NCBI RefSeq assembly: GCF_025961575.1
Contig: NZ_JAOQNX010000029.1
Coordinates: 1 to 64,000 of the forward strand
Reading direction: 5' to 3'
Length of the DNA: 64,000 nucleotides
Origin: Rhodoblastus acidophilus
GTDB taxonomy: Bacteria > Pseudomonadota > Alphaproteobacteria > Rhizobiales > Beijerinckiaceae
Part shown: piece by piece, positions 35,841 through 45,659 of the stretch
Position numbering within the stretch: the stretch's first letter is position 1
Layout of the letters: each line of letters starts with the position of its first letter
Translations under genes and position numbers: made by a program
Notes under the pieces: model-generated
What the model saw: only the letters and a program-made list of their open reading frames with translations
What the model was told of the DNA's origin: nothing
Databases searched by the model: none

Positions 35841-36722
35841 TTGCCGCCCCTTCTCGATCTCGTTCAGGTCAGCGCGCCGGTGTTCATCGTCACGGCGGTC
35901 GGCTATCTGTGGCGGCGGCGCGCGCTGCCGTTCAGCCAGAGTTTTGTCACCCAGTTCGTGTCGCTGGTCGGCGCGCCGGCTCTGGTGTTCGTCACGCTGC
36001 TCAACAGCCATTTCGCCTTGCCCGATATCGCGCGCATGGGCGGGGCGACGCTGCTGTGCCTGCTGCTGTTCACGGCTTTCGCCGTGTCCGCGCTGAAAAT
36101 TTTGGGCTATGAGCAGCGGGTCTATCTGCCCTCGCTGATCTTTCCCAATATCGGCAATATGGGCCTGCCGATCTGCCTCTACGCCTTCGGCGAACGCGGG
36201 CTGGCGCTGGCGATGATCTATTTCGCCATCACCTCGATCGGCCAGTTCACTTTTGGACCGGCCATCGCGCGCGGACATATCACGCTCGGCTCGGTTTTTC
36301 GCGCGCCTTTTCTGTACGCGGCGGTGGCGGCGGTCGCCTGCTCGCAGGCGGAAGTTCCCTTTCCCGACTGGATTTTGAAAACCCTGAAACTGCTCGGCGA
36401 CGTCACCATTCCGCTGATGCTGCTGGGTCTCGGTTGCGCCTTGGCTGAATTCGGCGCCCGCGCCTGGCCGCGCCAGACGGCGTTTTCGCTGGCGCGCATT
36501 GGCCTGGGCTTTTGCGGCGGCCTCGCTGTGGCGGCTCTGTTCGGTTTTTCCGGCGCGGAGCGCGGCGTGCTGATTATCGAAAGCGCCATGCCGGTGGCTG
36601 TGTTCAATTATTTCTTCGCGCGCGAATATGGCGCCCATGAAGAGGAGGTGGCCGGAATGGTCTTGATTTCGACCGTGCTGAGCTATGTTCTGTTGCCGGG
36701 AATCTTGATGATTGCGCTTTGA
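35841..36722 (+). CDS. AEC-family permease (auxin efflux carrier-like)
   Basis: 293 residues with about ten hydrophobic helices and the two-half layout of membrane transport proteins of the AEC family. Conserved landmarks are PSLIFPNIGNMGLPICLYAFGE (helix 4 break) and IPLMLLGLGCAL in the second half. Substrate is unknown; bacterial members move organic acids such as malate or malonate. The start is TTG at 35841, with AGAGG 6 nt upstream and the first helix beginning at once (LLDLVQVSAPVFIVTAVGYL). It lies 120 bp divergently from the padR gene. The glc operon two genes downstream makes an organic-acid substrate plausible but unproven. Confidence 0.88.
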   Translation: MPPLLDLVQVSAPVFIVTAVGYLWRRRALPFSQSFVTQFVSLVGAPALVFVTLLNSHFALPDIARMGGATLLCLLLFTAFAVSALKILGYEQRVYLPSLIFPNIGNMGLPICLYAFGERGLALAMIYFAITSIGQFTFGPAIARGHITLGSVFRAPFLYAAVAAVACSQAEVPFPDWILKTLKLLGDVTIPLMLLGLGCALAEFGARAWPRQTAFSLARIGLGFCGGLAVAALFGFSGAERGVLIIESAMPVAVFNYFFAREYGAHEEEVAGMVLISTVLSYVLLPGILMIAL

Positions 36723-36782
36723 GACCTGAAAGTGGTCCTGAGGAGCTGTCCACGAGCGCGCGCGATCGACCGCGCTTGGCCC

Positions 36783-36830
36783 GCCCTCGTGCTTCGAGAC
36801 GGCCCTTCGGGCCTCCTCAGCATGAGGGCT
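36783..36830. repeat. Dispersed palindromic repeat, copy 2 of 3
   Basis: gccctcgtgcttcgagacg, central hairpin ggcccttcgggcc, ctcctcagcatgagggct. Lies between the AEC permease and the GlcG-like gene; a few bases later the ribosome site aggagg of the next gene begins. Confidence 0.75.
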
Positions 36831-36854
36831 AATGAATTGAAGGAGGAAACAAAG

Positions 36855-37271
36855 ATGCTGACCCTCGATGTCGCGCAAAGGATCGTCGCCGCCGCGCTCG
36901 GGTTCGCCCGCGAAAAAAATTTCAAGCCCATGGCCTTTGTCGTGCTGGACGCGCGCGGCGCCTTGCGCGCGGCGGCAAGCGAGGACGGGACCAGCATCGC
37001 CCGCTGGAAGGTCGCCTATGGCAAGGCCCACGGCGCCGTCAGCATGGGGGTTTCCTCGCGCGCGCTCAACGCCATGGCGCTCGAACGGCCTTATTTTGTT
37101 GGCGCGCTGCCCTCCATCCTGCCCGAAGGGGTCATTCCGGTTCCTGGCGGCGTGCTGATCAAGGACGCAACCGGCGCGGTGATCGGCGCGGCCGGCGCCT
37201 CCGGCGACACCTCGGACAATGACGAGGCTGCTTTGTTCGCCGCGCTCGAGGCCGTCGGCTTGAGCGCCTGA
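36855..37271 (+). CDS. GlcG/HbpS-family protein
   Basis: 138 residues from the ATG at 36855, with AGGAGG 8 nt upstream. Family landmarks: MAFVVLDARGALRAAASEDG, ARWKVAYGKAHGAVSMGV, and VPGGVLIKDATGAVIGAAGASGD near the C terminus. HbpS/GlcG proteins are small alpha/beta oligomers; some bind haem or cobalamin. In E. coli glcG sits inside the glycolate operon. Here the gene directly precedes glcD with a 139-bp gap that has its own palindrome. The function in glycolate metabolism is unknown. Confidence 0.87.
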   Translation: MLTLDVAQRIVAAALGFAREKNFKPMAFVVLDARGALRAAASEDGTSIARWKVAYGKAHGAVSMGVSSRALNAMALERPYFVGALPSILPEGVIPVPGGVLIKDATGAVIGAAGASGDTSDNDEAALFAALEAVGLSA

Positions 37272-37342
37272 CTTCGGTCCACGGAAATCATCTGAAACGA
37301 CCAAGCTCAGGCGGAACAAATCCCCCCGCAAGACGCTTATCG

Positions 37343-37360
37343 TAACCGGAAAATCGGTTA
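37343..37360. promoter_or_regulatory. Inverted repeat upstream of glcD
   Basis: TAACCG-GAAAAT-CGGTTA, perfect 6-bp arms with a 6-nt spacer, 50 bp before the glcD start. It is a candidate operator for the glc genes. No GntR (GlcC-type) or LysR regulator gene lies next to the operon, so the binder is unknown. Confidence 0.4.
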
Positions 37361-37410
37361 TGATGCCGCAAACAGCCGCGACAACAAAACAGCGGCGGCG
37401 GGGGGAATAC

Positions 37411-38901
37411 ATGCTGGTGATGCCCGAACCAGACCGGGTGGTGCTCGACCGTCGCGCGGAAATCGTCGCGGCGCTTCAAGAAATTGTGCCCGGCGAAGGC
37501 GTGATCGACACGGAGCGCGAGCGCCGCGCCTATGAATGCGACGCGCTCACCGCCTACCGGCAGACGCCCATGGTCGTGGTCTTGCCGGAGGACACGCGCC
37601 AGGTCGTCGCCGTGCTGCGCTATTGCAAGGAGAACGGAATCAAAGTTGTTCCGCGCGGGGCGGGGACGTCGCTGTCCGGCGGCGCGCTGCCACTTGAGGA
37701 CGGCGTGCTGCTGGGCATGGGCAAGTTCAAGCGCATCCTCGACATCGACGCGCCAAACCGCTGTGTCGTGGCGCAGCCCGGCGTCACCAATCTGGCGATT
37801 TCGCACGCCGTGCAGGGGCAGGGGCTTTATTATGCGCCGGACCCGTCGAGCCAGATCGCCTGCACCATCGGCGGCAATGTCGCCGAAAATTCCGGCGGCG
37901 TGCATTGCCTGAAATACGGGCTCACCACCAACAATGTCATCGGCGTCGAATTCGTCACCATGGACGGCGAGGTGATCCGCCTCGGAGGCAAGTTTTTCGA
38001 TGCCGGCGGCTATGATTTGCTTGGGGTTTTGGTGGGCTCCGAAGGGCTTTTGGGGGTGGTCACCGAAGTTACCGTGCGCGTGCTGCCGACCCCGCCCGGC
38101 GCCCGCGCGCTGCTGATCGGCTTTCCCTCCGTCCAGGGCGCCGGCGATTGCGTCGCCGCCGTGATTGGCGCTGGGATCATTCCCGGCGGCATGGAGATCA
38201 TGGACAGGCTCGCCATCGAGGCGGCGGAAGCTTTTGTCCATGCCGGCTATCCGCTCGACGCCGAAGCGCTGCTTATTGTCGAACTCGACGGTTGCGGCGC
38301 CGAGGTCGACCATCTCATCGCGGCGGTGGAAAAGATCGCCGCCGCGCATGGCGCGACCACGGTGCGCGCCAGCCAGAGCGAGGAGGAGCGGCTGCTGTTC
38401 TGGGCGGGGCGCAAGGCGGCCTTTCCCGCCGTGGGCCGCATCTCGCCCGACTATCTGTGCATGGACGGCACCATTCCGCGCAAGGAAATCGGCGCGGTGC
38501 TGCTGCGCATGAAACAGTTGGAGGCAAAGTACGGGTTGCGCGTCGCCAATGTTTTTCATGCCGGCGACGGCAATCTGCATCCGCTGATCCTTTATGACGC
38601 CAACAAGCCGGGCGAGCTTTTGCGCGCGGAAGAGTTTGGTCGAGACATTCTGCTTCTGTGCGTGGAGGTCGGCGGTGTGCTCACCGGTGAGCATGGCGTG
38701 GGCGTGGAAAAGCGCGACTTGATGAACGCCATGTTCGACGCGGTCGATCTGGAGCAGCAGCAGCGGCTGAAATGCGCGTTTGACGAGCAGAGCCTGCTCA
38801 ATCCCGGCAAAGTGTTTCCGCAATTGTGTCGTTGCGCCGAACTCGGCCGCATGCATGTGCGTGGCGGAAAACTGCCGTTCCCCGATCTCCCGCGCTTTTG
38901 A
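37411..38901 (+). CDS. glcD: Glycolate oxidase FAD subunit GlcD
   Basis: 496 residues from the ATG at 37411, with GGGGGAA 5 nt upstream; an ATG at 37360 is possible but adds an extension without domain content. The PCMH FAD-binding domain shows VVPRGAGTSLSGGALP, QPGVTNLAISHAV, GGNVAENSGGVHCLKYG and GLLGVVTEVTVRVLP. The C-terminal cap has NVFHAGDGNLHPLI and VLTGEHGVGVEKRDLM, typical of GlcD. It oxidises glycolate to glyoxylate at the membrane with GlcE and GlcF, passing electrons to the quinone pool. It is the first of four closely spaced genes glcDEF-glcB. Confidence 0.96.
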   Translation: MLVMPEPDRVVLDRRAEIVAALQEIVPGEGVIDTERERRAYECDALTAYRQTPMVVVLPEDTRQVVAVLRYCKENGIKVVPRGAGTSLSGGALPLEDGVLLGMGKFKRILDIDAPNRCVVAQPGVTNLAISHAVQGQGLYYAPDPSSQIACTIGGNVAENSGGVHCLKYGLTTNNVIGVEFVTMDGEVIRLGGKFFDAGGYDLLGVLVGSEGLLGVVTEVTVRVLPTPPGARALLIGFPSVQGAGDCVAAVIGAGIIPGGMEIMDRLAIEAAEAFVHAGYPLDAEALLIVELDGCGAEVDHLIAAVEKIAAAHGATTVRASQSEEERLLFWAGRKAAFPAVGRISPDYLCMDGTIPRKEIGAVLLRMKQLEAKYGLRVANVFHAGDGNLHPLILYDANKPGELLRAEEFGRDILLLCVEVGGVLTGEHGVGVEKRDLMNAMFDAVDLEQQQRLKCAFDEQSLLNPGKVFPQLCRCAELGRMHVRGGKLPFPDLPRF

Positions 38902-38911
38902 GGGTGAGCCG

Positions 38912-40108
38912 ATGACTTTTCGTCCATCGAGCGCCCGGGAGGTCGCGGAGATTGTTGCGGCGGGAGCCGCCGACAAACGCGCGCTCGAAATTGTTGCCGG
39001 CGGCAGCAAGCGCGGTTTTGGCCGGCCGGTGCGCGCCGACGCGACGCTCGACCTGTCGCAACTCGCCGGGATTGTGAATTACGAGGCGCCGGAGCTGGTG
39101 TTGACCGCGCGGCCTTCGACGCCGCTGGCCGAGCTTGAAGACGTGTTGCGCGAGAAGGGGCAGATGCTCGCTTTTGCGCCGCCGAAATGGCGCGAGCTGC
39201 TTGGGAGCCATGGGACGCCGACCGGTGTTCCGACTCTTGGCGGCGCGCTGGCTTGCAATCTTTCGGGGCCGCGCCGCGTGCGCGCCGGCGCCGCGCGCGA
39301 TTTCATTCTCGGTTTTTCCGCCGTTAACGGGCGCGGCGAGATTTTCAAGGCCGGCGGCAAGGTGGTGAAAAACGTCACCGGTTTTGATCTGAGCAAACTG
39401 ATGGTCGGTTCGTTCGGCACTCTGGCGATTCTGACTGAAGTCACTTTAAAGGTGATGCCGCGCCCCGAGACCGAATGCACATTGCTGCTGCACGGCCTCA
39501 GCGACGCCAAGGCGGTGGACGTGATGGCGCGCGCGCTCAACACGCCGCACGACGTTTTTGGCGCCGCGCATTTGCCGGAGGCCGCCGCGCGCCGCTCTCG
39601 TGTTGGCGATGGTCCGGTGACGGCGCTGAGGCTCGAGGGGCCGGCGCCATCGGTCGCGTTTCGCGTCGGCGAGATTGAAAAATTGTTCGGCGCCGGCGAC
39701 CGGCTCGATGCGGAAGCTTCAGCGCGTTTTTGGGACGAGGTCGCGGAGGTGCGCGCCTTGCTGCCGGAGGGCGTGGTTTGGCGTCTGTGTCCGACGCCGA
39801 GTTTTTCGCCGCGCCTTGTCGAAACCATCCAGCAAATCCTTCCTGGCGCTGAGGCGTTTTATGATTGGGGCGGCGGCCTCGTCTGGCTGAGTCTTCCCGA
39901 AGCGGGCGCGGACGCCGGCGCCGGCTTTGTCCGCGCCGCCCTGCAGGACGGCCACGCCACGCTGATGGTTGCGCCGGAATTTTTGCGCGAAACTGTGGAC
40001 GTGTTCCAGCCCGTTCCGCGCGCGCTCGCCGCGCTGGAGGCGCGGGTGAAACAAAACTTCGATCCGCTTGGACTGTTCAACCCGGGGCGCATGCGAAAGG
40101 GCGTGTGA
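38912..40108 (+). CDS. glcE: Glycolate oxidase FAD-binding subunit GlcE
   Basis: 398 residues from the ATG at 38912, with GAGGGTGA upstream. It is a short relative of GlcD: LEIVAGGSKRGFGRPV, TPTGVPTLGGALACNLSGPRR, GKVVKNVTGFDLSKLMVGSFGTLAILTEVTLKV, and the C-terminal FDPLGLFNPGRM motif. It forms the GlcDEF complex. It starts 10 bp after the glcD stop. Confidence 0.95.
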   Translation: MTFRPSSAREVAEIVAAGAADKRALEIVAGGSKRGFGRPVRADATLDLSQLAGIVNYEAPELVLTARPSTPLAELEDVLREKGQMLAFAPPKWRELLGSHGTPTGVPTLGGALACNLSGPRRVRAGAARDFILGFSAVNGRGEIFKAGGKVVKNVTGFDLSKLMVGSFGTLAILTEVTLKVMPRPETECTLLLHGLSDAKAVDVMARALNTPHDVFGAAHLPEAAARRSRVGDGPVTALRLEGPAPSVAFRVGEIEKLFGAGDRLDAEASARFWDEVAEVRALLPEGVVWRLCPTPSFSPRLVETIQQILPGAEAFYDWGGGLVWLSLPEAGADAGAGFVRAALQDGHATLMVAPEFLRETVDVFQPVPRALAALEARVKQNFDPLGLFNPGRMRKGV

Positions 40109-40109
40109 C

Positions 40110-41405
40110 ATGCAGACCAGCTTTTCGTTGACGCAACTCGCCGACCCCGGCATCGCCACGGCGGATCAGATCCTGCGCGCCTGCGTCCATTGCGGCTTTT
40201 GCACCGCGACCTGTCCGACCTATGTCCTGCTCGGCGACGAGCTGGATAGTCCGCGCGGGCGCATCTATCTCATCAAGGACATGCTGGAGAACGACCGCCC
40301 CGCCGACAAGCAGGTGGTCAAGCACATCGACCGTTGCCTGTCGTGCCTGTCGTGCATGACGACCTGCCCGTCGGGCGTCAACTACATGCATCTGGTCGAT
40401 CACGCCCGTCATCATATTGAGAAGACATATCAGCGCCCCTGGTTTGACCGGCTGTTTCGCTGGATGCTTGGGCTCACGCTGCCGCGCCCTGCGTTGTTTC
40501 GTTTGGCGCTCAGGGGCGCCGCGATTGGGAAAAAATTCCCGCGTCTCGTGCCGGGAAAGTTGAGCCACGTTCTTGCGATGGCGCCGCAGCCGAGTTCCGA
40601 TTTTTCCAGCGACCGCCCCGGCGTGATCACGCCGCCTGTGCCAAAAATTCGGCGCGTGGCGCTGCTCACCGGCTGCGCGCAAAAAGTGCTGTCGCCGGAG
40701 ATCAACGCCGCCACGCTGCGGCTGCTGACGCGGCATGGCTGCGAGGTCGTTATCCCGGAAAGCGCGGGCTGCTGCGGCGCGCTCAACCATCATCTCGGTC
40801 AGGACGCCGGCTATTCCTTTGCACGGAAAAACATCCTGGCTTGGAGCCGCGAGATTGAGGGCGCCGGGCTCGACGCGATCATCATCAACGCCTCGGGGTG
40901 CGGCACGACGGTGAAGGATTACGGTTTTATGTTCCGCGACGACCCCGAGCTGCGCGACAAGGCGAATGCGGTGTCGGCGCTCGCGCGCGACATTACCGAA
41001 TTCGTCGCCGAGATCGGCCTGAAAAATGTCACGCCGAGCGGAACGCGGGTCGCCTATCACAGCGCCTGTTCGCTGCAACACGGGCAGAGAATCACGCGCC
41101 TGCCGAGGGATTTGCTGAAGCAATCCGGGTTTGTCGTGCTCGATCCGGCGGAGGGCCATCTCTGCTGCGGCTCGGCCGGAACTTATAATTTGTTGCAGCC
41201 GGAGATCGCCGAAAAACTGCGGGACCGAAAGGCGAGAAACCTTGAGGTTTTGGCGCCGGATGTGATCGCCGCCGGCAATATCGGCTGCATCACCCAGATC
41301 GCCTCCGGGACAAAACTTCCGGTCGTGCACACGGTCGAACTGCTGGATTGGGCGACGGGCGGCCCGAGGCCGGCCGCTCTGGTCGAGCCGGCGCAGGCTT
41401 GCTAA
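40110..41405 (+). CDS. glcF: Glycolate oxidase iron-sulfur subunit GlcF
   Basis: 431 residues. Two 4Fe-4S motifs: C25-x2-C28-x2-C31-x3-C35-P and C76-x2-C79-x2-C82-x3-C86-P. Two CCG domains follow ([14 protein letters not shown] and [17 protein letters not shown]). It moves electrons from the FAD subunits to the respiratory chain. It starts 1 bp after the glcE stop, so expression should be tightly coupled. Confidence 0.95.
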   Translation: MQTSFSLTQLADPGIATADQILRACVHCGFCTATCPTYVLLGDELDSPRGRIYLIKDMLENDRPADKQVVKHIDRCLSCLSCMTTCPSGVNYMHLVDHARHHIEKTYQRPWFDRLFRWMLGLTLPRPALFRLALRGAAIGKKFPRLVPGKLSHVLAMAPQPSSDFSSDRPGVITPPVPKIRRVALLTGCAQKVLSPEINAATLRLLTRHGCEVVIPESAGCCGALNHHLGQDAGYSFARKNILAWSREIEGAGLDAIIINASGCGTTVKDYGFMFRDDPELRDKANAVSALARDITEFVAEIGLKNVTPSGTRVAYHSACSLQHGQRITRLPRDLLKQSGFVVLDPAEGHLCCGSAGTYNLLQPEIAEKLRDRKARNLEVLAPDVIAAGNIGCITQIASGTKLPVVHTVELLDWATGGPRPAALVEPAQAC

Positions 41406-41434
41406 ACGACATTTTCGCAATGAGCGGGGAAAAC

Positions 41435-43576
41435 ATGACAGAGGTTTTGGTCGCGCCGGTCTTCAAACGTTTTGTCGAAGACGAAGTGTTGTTGGGAACC
41501 GGCCTCTCGCCCCAAGAATTTTGGAGCGCGTTCGAAGAACTGCTCACCCGCTTCGCGCCCGAAAATCGCCGCTTGCTCGAAAAACGCGACGCGCTCCAGG
41601 CGCAGATCGACCAATGGCATGCGCAGCGGCGCGGCAAGGATTTGGATGCCGCCGCCTACAAGGCGTTTTTGCACGAGATCGGCTATCTCGTGCCGGAAGG
41701 CCCGGCTTTCCAGGTCGGGACCGCCAACGTCGATCCCGAAATTTCTGGCGTCGCGGGGCCGCAATTGGTCGTGCCCATCAGCAACGCGCGCTATGCGTTG
41801 AACGCGGCCAATGCGCGCTGGGGCAGCCTTTATGACGCGCTCTACGGCACCGATGCGATCAGCCCGCTCGACCCGAACGCCAAAGGCTACGACCCGGCGC
41901 GCGGCGCGGCCGTGGTGCATTGGGCGCGCGACTTTTTGGACGTGATCGCGCCGCTGCAAGGCGACGCCTGGAAAGACGCGCGCGGTTTTGCTGTCGAAAA
42001 CGGTTTTTTGCGCGTCAATGTGAGGGATGGCGTGACCACGCTTGCCGACGCCAACCGTTTCGCCGGTTATGTCGGCGATCCGCAAAATCCGTCGCGCATT
42101 CTTTTGGTGCATAACGGCCTGCATGCGGAAATCGTCATCGACCGCAGCACTTTGGTCGGCCGCGACGATCCCGCTGGGATTAGCGATGTCATTCTCGAAG
42201 CGGCGCTCACCACCATCCAGGATTGCGAGGATTCCGTCGCCGCCGTCGATCCCGACGACAAGGTTTTGGTTTATCGCAACTGGCTCGGCCTGATGAAGGG
42301 CGAGCTGTCTGCGACCTTTGAAAAACGCGGCGGGACTGAGACGCGCACCTTGCATCCCGACCGCGAATATTTTGCGCCTGACGGCCAGAAATTTACGCTG
42401 CCGGGGCGCGCGCTGCTGTTGATCCGCAATGTCGGTCATTTGATGACCACAGACCTCGCGACCCTCGACGGCCACGAGGCGCCCGAGGGATTGATCGATG
42501 CGCTGGTGACTTCGACCATTGCGCTGCACGACCTTCGCGGGACTGGCGCATTGCGCAACAGTCGCGCCGGCTCGATTTATATCGTCAAGCCGAAGATGCA
42601 TGGGCCGGAGGAGGTGGCGTTCGCGAACAGCGTGTTCGCCTTTGTCGAGGAAAAGCTCGGGCTCGCGGCCAACACGATCAAAATGGGCATTATGGACGAG
42701 GAGCGCCGCACCTCGACCAATCTCAAAGAGGCCATTCGCGCCGCGAAGGATCGCGTCTTCTTCATCAACACCGGTTTTCTCGATCGCACCGGCGACGAGA
42801 TGCACACCTCCATGGTCGCCGGCCCCTTCATTCGCAAGAACGACATGAAGGGAACGAAGTGGATCGCGGCTTACGAGAACAACAATGTTGACGTCGGTTT
42901 GCGCGCCGGTTTTCGCGGCAAGGCGCAGGTCGGAAAAGGCATGTGGGCCATGCCCGACCTGATGGCCGACATGCTGAAAACCAAGATCGGCCATCCCAAT
43001 GCCGGCGCCAACACCGCCTGGGTGCCGTCGCCCACGGCGGCCACCCTGCACGCCACGCATTATCACCGCGTCAATGTCGCCGCACGCCAGGAAGAAATTT
43101 CGGCGAGAGAACCGGCGAAGCTGGACGACCTGCTCACCATTCCGCTCGCCGACCGGCCCAACTGGTCGGGCGAGGAAATTCAGCAGGAGTTGGACAATAA
43201 TGCCCAGGGGATTCTGGGCTATGTCGTGCGCTGGATCGACCAGGGGGTGGGCTGTTCGAAGGTGCCGGACATTCATGATGTCGGCCTGATGGAGGACCGC
43301 GCGACCCTGCGCATTTCCTCGCAACATATGGCCAACTGGCTGATGCATGGGGTGTGCGACAGCGATCAGGTTCTGGCGACGTTTCAGCGCATGGCCAAGG
43401 TGGTGGACGAGCAGAACAAGGGCGATCCGAATTATCGGCCGATGGCGCCGGATTTTGGCGCCTCCGTCGCGTTTCAAACCGCCTGCGCTCTGGTGCTTGA
43501 GGGAGCGAAACAGCCCAACGGCTATACCGAACCGCTGCTGCACGCGGGACGGCGGCGGTTGAAGGCGATGGGGTAA
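41435..43576 (+). CDS. glcB: Malate synthase G
   Basis: 713 residues from the ATG at 41435, with GGGGA 5 nt upstream; an in-frame ATG lies at 41420. The length matches isoform G (about 720). Landmarks: [63 protein letters not shown] and [13 protein letters not shown]. It condenses glyoxylate with acetyl-CoA to malate. Placed 29 bp after glcF, it consumes the glyoxylate made by GlcDEF, so the cluster turns glycolate into a TCA intermediate. Confidence 0.97.
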   Translation: MTEVLVAPVFKRFVEDEVLLGTGLSPQEFWSAFEELLTRFAPENRRLLEKRDALQAQIDQWHAQRRGKDLDAAAYKAFLHEIGYLVPEGPAFQVGTANVDPEISGVAGPQLVVPISNARYALNAANARWGSLYDALYGTDAISPLDPNAKGYDPARGAAVVHWARDFLDVIAPLQGDAWKDARGFAVENGFLRVNVRDGVTTLADANRFAGYVGDPQNPSRILLVHNGLHAEIVIDRSTLVGRDDPAGISDVILEAALTTIQDCEDSVAAVDPDDKVLVYRNWLGLMKGELSATFEKRGGTETRTLHPDREYFAPDGQKFTLPGRALLLIRNVGHLMTTDLATLDGHEAPEGLIDALVTSTIALHDLRGTGALRNSRAGSIYIVKPKMHGPEEVAFANSVFAFVEEKLGLAANTIKMGIMDEERRTSTNLKEAIRAAKDRVFFINTGFLDRTGDEMHTSMVAGPFIRKNDMKGTKWIAAYENNNVDVGLRAGFRGKAQVGKGMWAMPDLMADMLKTKIGHPNAGANTAWVPSPTAATLHATHYHRVNVAARQEEISAREPAKLDDLLTIPLADRPNWSGEEIQQELDNNAQGILGYVVRWIDQGVGCSKVPDIHDVGLMEDRATLRISSQHMANWLMHGVCDSDQVLATFQRMAKVVDEQNKGDPNYRPMAPDFGASVAFQTACALVLEGAKQPNGYTEPLLHAGRRRLKAMG

Positions 43577-43637
43577 GAGCGGCCATTTGTCGGCAAGCGT
43601 GCTGGCTTTGTTTTGGCGCCGTCCTTGGGGGGCTTGA

Positions 43638-43696
43638 GAGCGGATTTTCCGGAAATTTCGACCTTGGGTTGAAATCTATCCGCGCAAAATCCGCTC
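43638..43696. terminator. Large nested hairpin after glcB
   Basis: Outer arms GAGCGGATTTT (43638-43648) and AAAATCCGCTC (43686-43696) are perfect 11-bp complements. Inside, ATTTCGACC (43655-43663) pairs with GGTTGAAAT (43667-43675) with one G-T wobble and a 3-nt loop. It starts 62 nt after the malate synthase stop. It could end glc transcription or be a structured RNA or mobile palindrome; A/T-rich arms are unusual in this DNA. Confidence 0.45.
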
Positions 43697-43854
43697 AAAA
43701 CGCGCGAAAATGCGAAAAAACATGCGATTTTTTGCAGAAAACGCGCGAATTTCGTGGGGACAACCTTTTGGTTGTGCTTGGCGTCGGTGGGGAGGCGTTT
43801 GAGGCTGCCTGAAAAAATTCATTTTAAAACAGTTACATAGCTGTGATTCCCTGC

Positions 43855-43868
43855 GTTTCACGTGAAAC
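43855..43868. promoter_or_regulatory. parS-like ParB-binding site
   Basis: GTTTCACGTGAAAC, a perfect 14-bp palindrome. With its flanks (c...a) it matches 15 of 16 positions of the consensus TGTTnCACGTGAAACA. ParB loads here and spreads to organise origin segregation. It lies in the 590-bp gap between glcB and the radical SAM gene, where no protein gene is credible; the rest of the gap is unusually A/T-rich with CGCG-AAA runs, plus the hairpin above and repeat copy 3. Confidence 0.8.
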
Positions 43869-44111
43869 AAAAAGTGAACATTATTTTGCCTGATTTCAAG
43901 TTTTTGCGTTTTGGGCCATTTTCACTTTTCACAAAATGGCTTTTTGGGCATTCGCGAGGGTCAGGCGACGCTTGCTTGATCCCTGGATTGCTTCGCTTCG
44001 CTCGCAATGACGGCAGGGCGTTGGGCTTGGCGCTCGTCACTGCTCGTCACCTGGTCCCGCGGGTCGGCGTGGATGGTCGGGACAAGCTCGGTCCTGACGC
44101 ATCCGTCGACC

Positions 44112-44161
44112 GCCCTCGTGCTTCGAGACGCGGCCTTCGGCCGCTCCTCAGCATGAGGGCT
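44112..44161. repeat. Dispersed palindromic repeat, copy 3 of 3
   Basis: gccctcgtgcttcgagacg, central hairpin cggccttcggccg, ctcctcagcatgagggct, ending just before the stop of the leftward radical SAM gene. Outer segments are identical to copy 2. Confidence 0.75.
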
Positions 44162-44166
44162 ACGGG

Positions 44167-45588
44167 TTACTCCGCCGACTGGCGCAGCGGCTCGGGCAAA
44201 CCCTCCAGCACGGCGTCGCGCCATTCGCGCTTCAGCGGCAGGATCGGTGGATTCGGCGCGCATTCGGGTTCCGGCGTCATCGGCGCCGGGTCCAGGTTTT
44301 CGGCGCGGGCCGCCTTGCGCATGAACAGATTGTAGACAAGCCATTGCGCGCGGCTGCGCTTGCCCGTGAACGGAAACCGGCGCGCAATCGAATTCGCGGA
44401 ATAGAATTGCTTGTAGGACTCGTCGACCCCGGCGCGCAATTGGTCCGGCCGCATCTGCGCCGGCGAAAACACCACATGGCCCTGGTCGTACATGGTCCAG
44501 TCGTAGGAAAAAATCCGGTTCGCCTTTCTCATCTCGTACCAGGTGAGCGTGCCGGGGTAGGGGGTCAGCGCCGAAAATGCGCAGGCGTCGAAACCGGCGC
44601 CGATGTTAAAACCGGTCGTCGCGCCGAACACCTGGGGATCGTCGCCGTCGAAGCCGAACATGAACAGGCCGAACACCGAAATGCCGTAGCTCTGGATTTT
44701 CTTGACCAGCGCCGCGAAATGGTCGGGCTGGTTGACGAGCTTGTGCACGCTTTTCAGCGTGTCGCGCGAGATCGACTCAAAGCCGATGCTGAGCATGGTG
44801 CAGCCGCTTTCCGCCGCCAGCTCCAGCATGCGCTCATCCTCGGCGAGTTTCGAGGTGACGCCGGCCTGCCATTTGATCCCGCGCCCGCGCAAGGCGCGCA
44901 TCACTTCCTTGGGGCGTTCCGGCGTGCCGAAGAAATCGGCGTCGTTGATGGAAATGTTTTTGGAGCCGCAGGCCTCGATTTCGGCGATCACCTCGTTCAC
45001 GGGCCGGTAGCGGAATTTCAGCCCATTCATCAGCGGTTCCGCGCAGAACGTGCAGCCGGTGTGGCAGCCGCGCGAGGTCTGCACAAAGGTCTTGTTCACA
45101 TAGCGATGTTTTTTGAGGAGGTCGTAGCGCGGCATGGCCATGCCGACCATGGAATGCAGTTTTTGTGCGCGATAGAGGCCGCGCAGGCGTCCGGCGCGCA
45201 AATCGTCGAGCAGCCGGTCCATCACCAGCTCCGCCTCGCCCACCACCACGGCGTCGCAGTGTTGAAGCGCCTCCTGCGCCATGAAACTCGGATGAACGCC
45301 GCCCATCACTACCGGCACGCCCTTGGCGCGGAAGGCGTCGGCGATTTCGTAGCCGCGGTTGACGTAGGAGGTCATGGCGGAAATCCCAACCATGTCCGCC
45401 TTCAGATCAAAATCCACGGTCTCGATGTTTTCGTCGGTGAGCACGACTTCATATTGGTCGCGCGGGATGCAGGCGGCGACGGCAAGTAGGCCGGCGAGCG
45501 GCGAATAAAGCGCCCGGTTGAAATAGATCGGCCGCGTCGTCAGCGAGTCGGTTTTCGGATTGATGAGATGAATGACGCGCGTGGGCAT
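44167..45588 (-). CDS. B12-binding-domain radical SAM protein
   Basis: 473 residues. A cobalamin-binding-like Rossmann domain (about 1-140: YSPLAGLLAVAACIP, DMVGISAMTSYV, VMGGVHPSFM) precedes the radical SAM core with C175-x3-C179-x2-C182 (GCHTGCTFC), which binds the 4Fe-4S cluster and SAM. The core ends with GLFMFGFDGDDP and TPYPGTLTW, followed by a DUF4070-like tail. The family includes BchE-like cyclases and methylases such as the hopanoid C-2 and C-3 methylases; this copy cannot be assigned among them. No biosynthetic partner adjoins it; the KAI2-like hydrolase upstream on the same strand is 71 bp away. Confidence 0.88.
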   Translation of the reverse strand: MPTRVIHLINPKTDSLTTRPIYFNRALYSPLAGLLAVAACIPRDQYEVVLTDENIETVDFDLKADMVGISAMTSYVNRGYEIADAFRAKGVPVVMGGVHPSFMAQEALQHCDAVVVGEAELVMDRLLDDLRAGRLRGLYRAQKLHSMVGMAMPRYDLLKKHRYVNKTFVQTSRGCHTGCTFCAEPLMNGLKFRYRPVNEVIAEIEACGSKNISINDADFFGTPERPKEVMRALRGRGIKWQAGVTSKLAEDERMLELAAESGCTMLSIGFESISRDTLKSVHKLVNQPDHFAALVKKIQSYGISVFGLFMFGFDGDDPQVFGATTGFNIGAGFDACAFSALTPYPGTLTWYEMRKANRIFSYDWTMYDQGHVVFSPAQMRPDQLRAGVDESYKQFYSANSIARRFPFTGKRSRAQWLVYNLFMRKAARAENLDPAPMTPEPECAPNPPILPLKREWRDAVLEGLPEPLRQSAE

Positions 45589-45659
45589 GCCGGGCCTCGC
45601 AATGCAGGAAACGGCTGAACCGCGCGCGACGAGGGCGGTTCCAAACGCGACCTGAAAAA

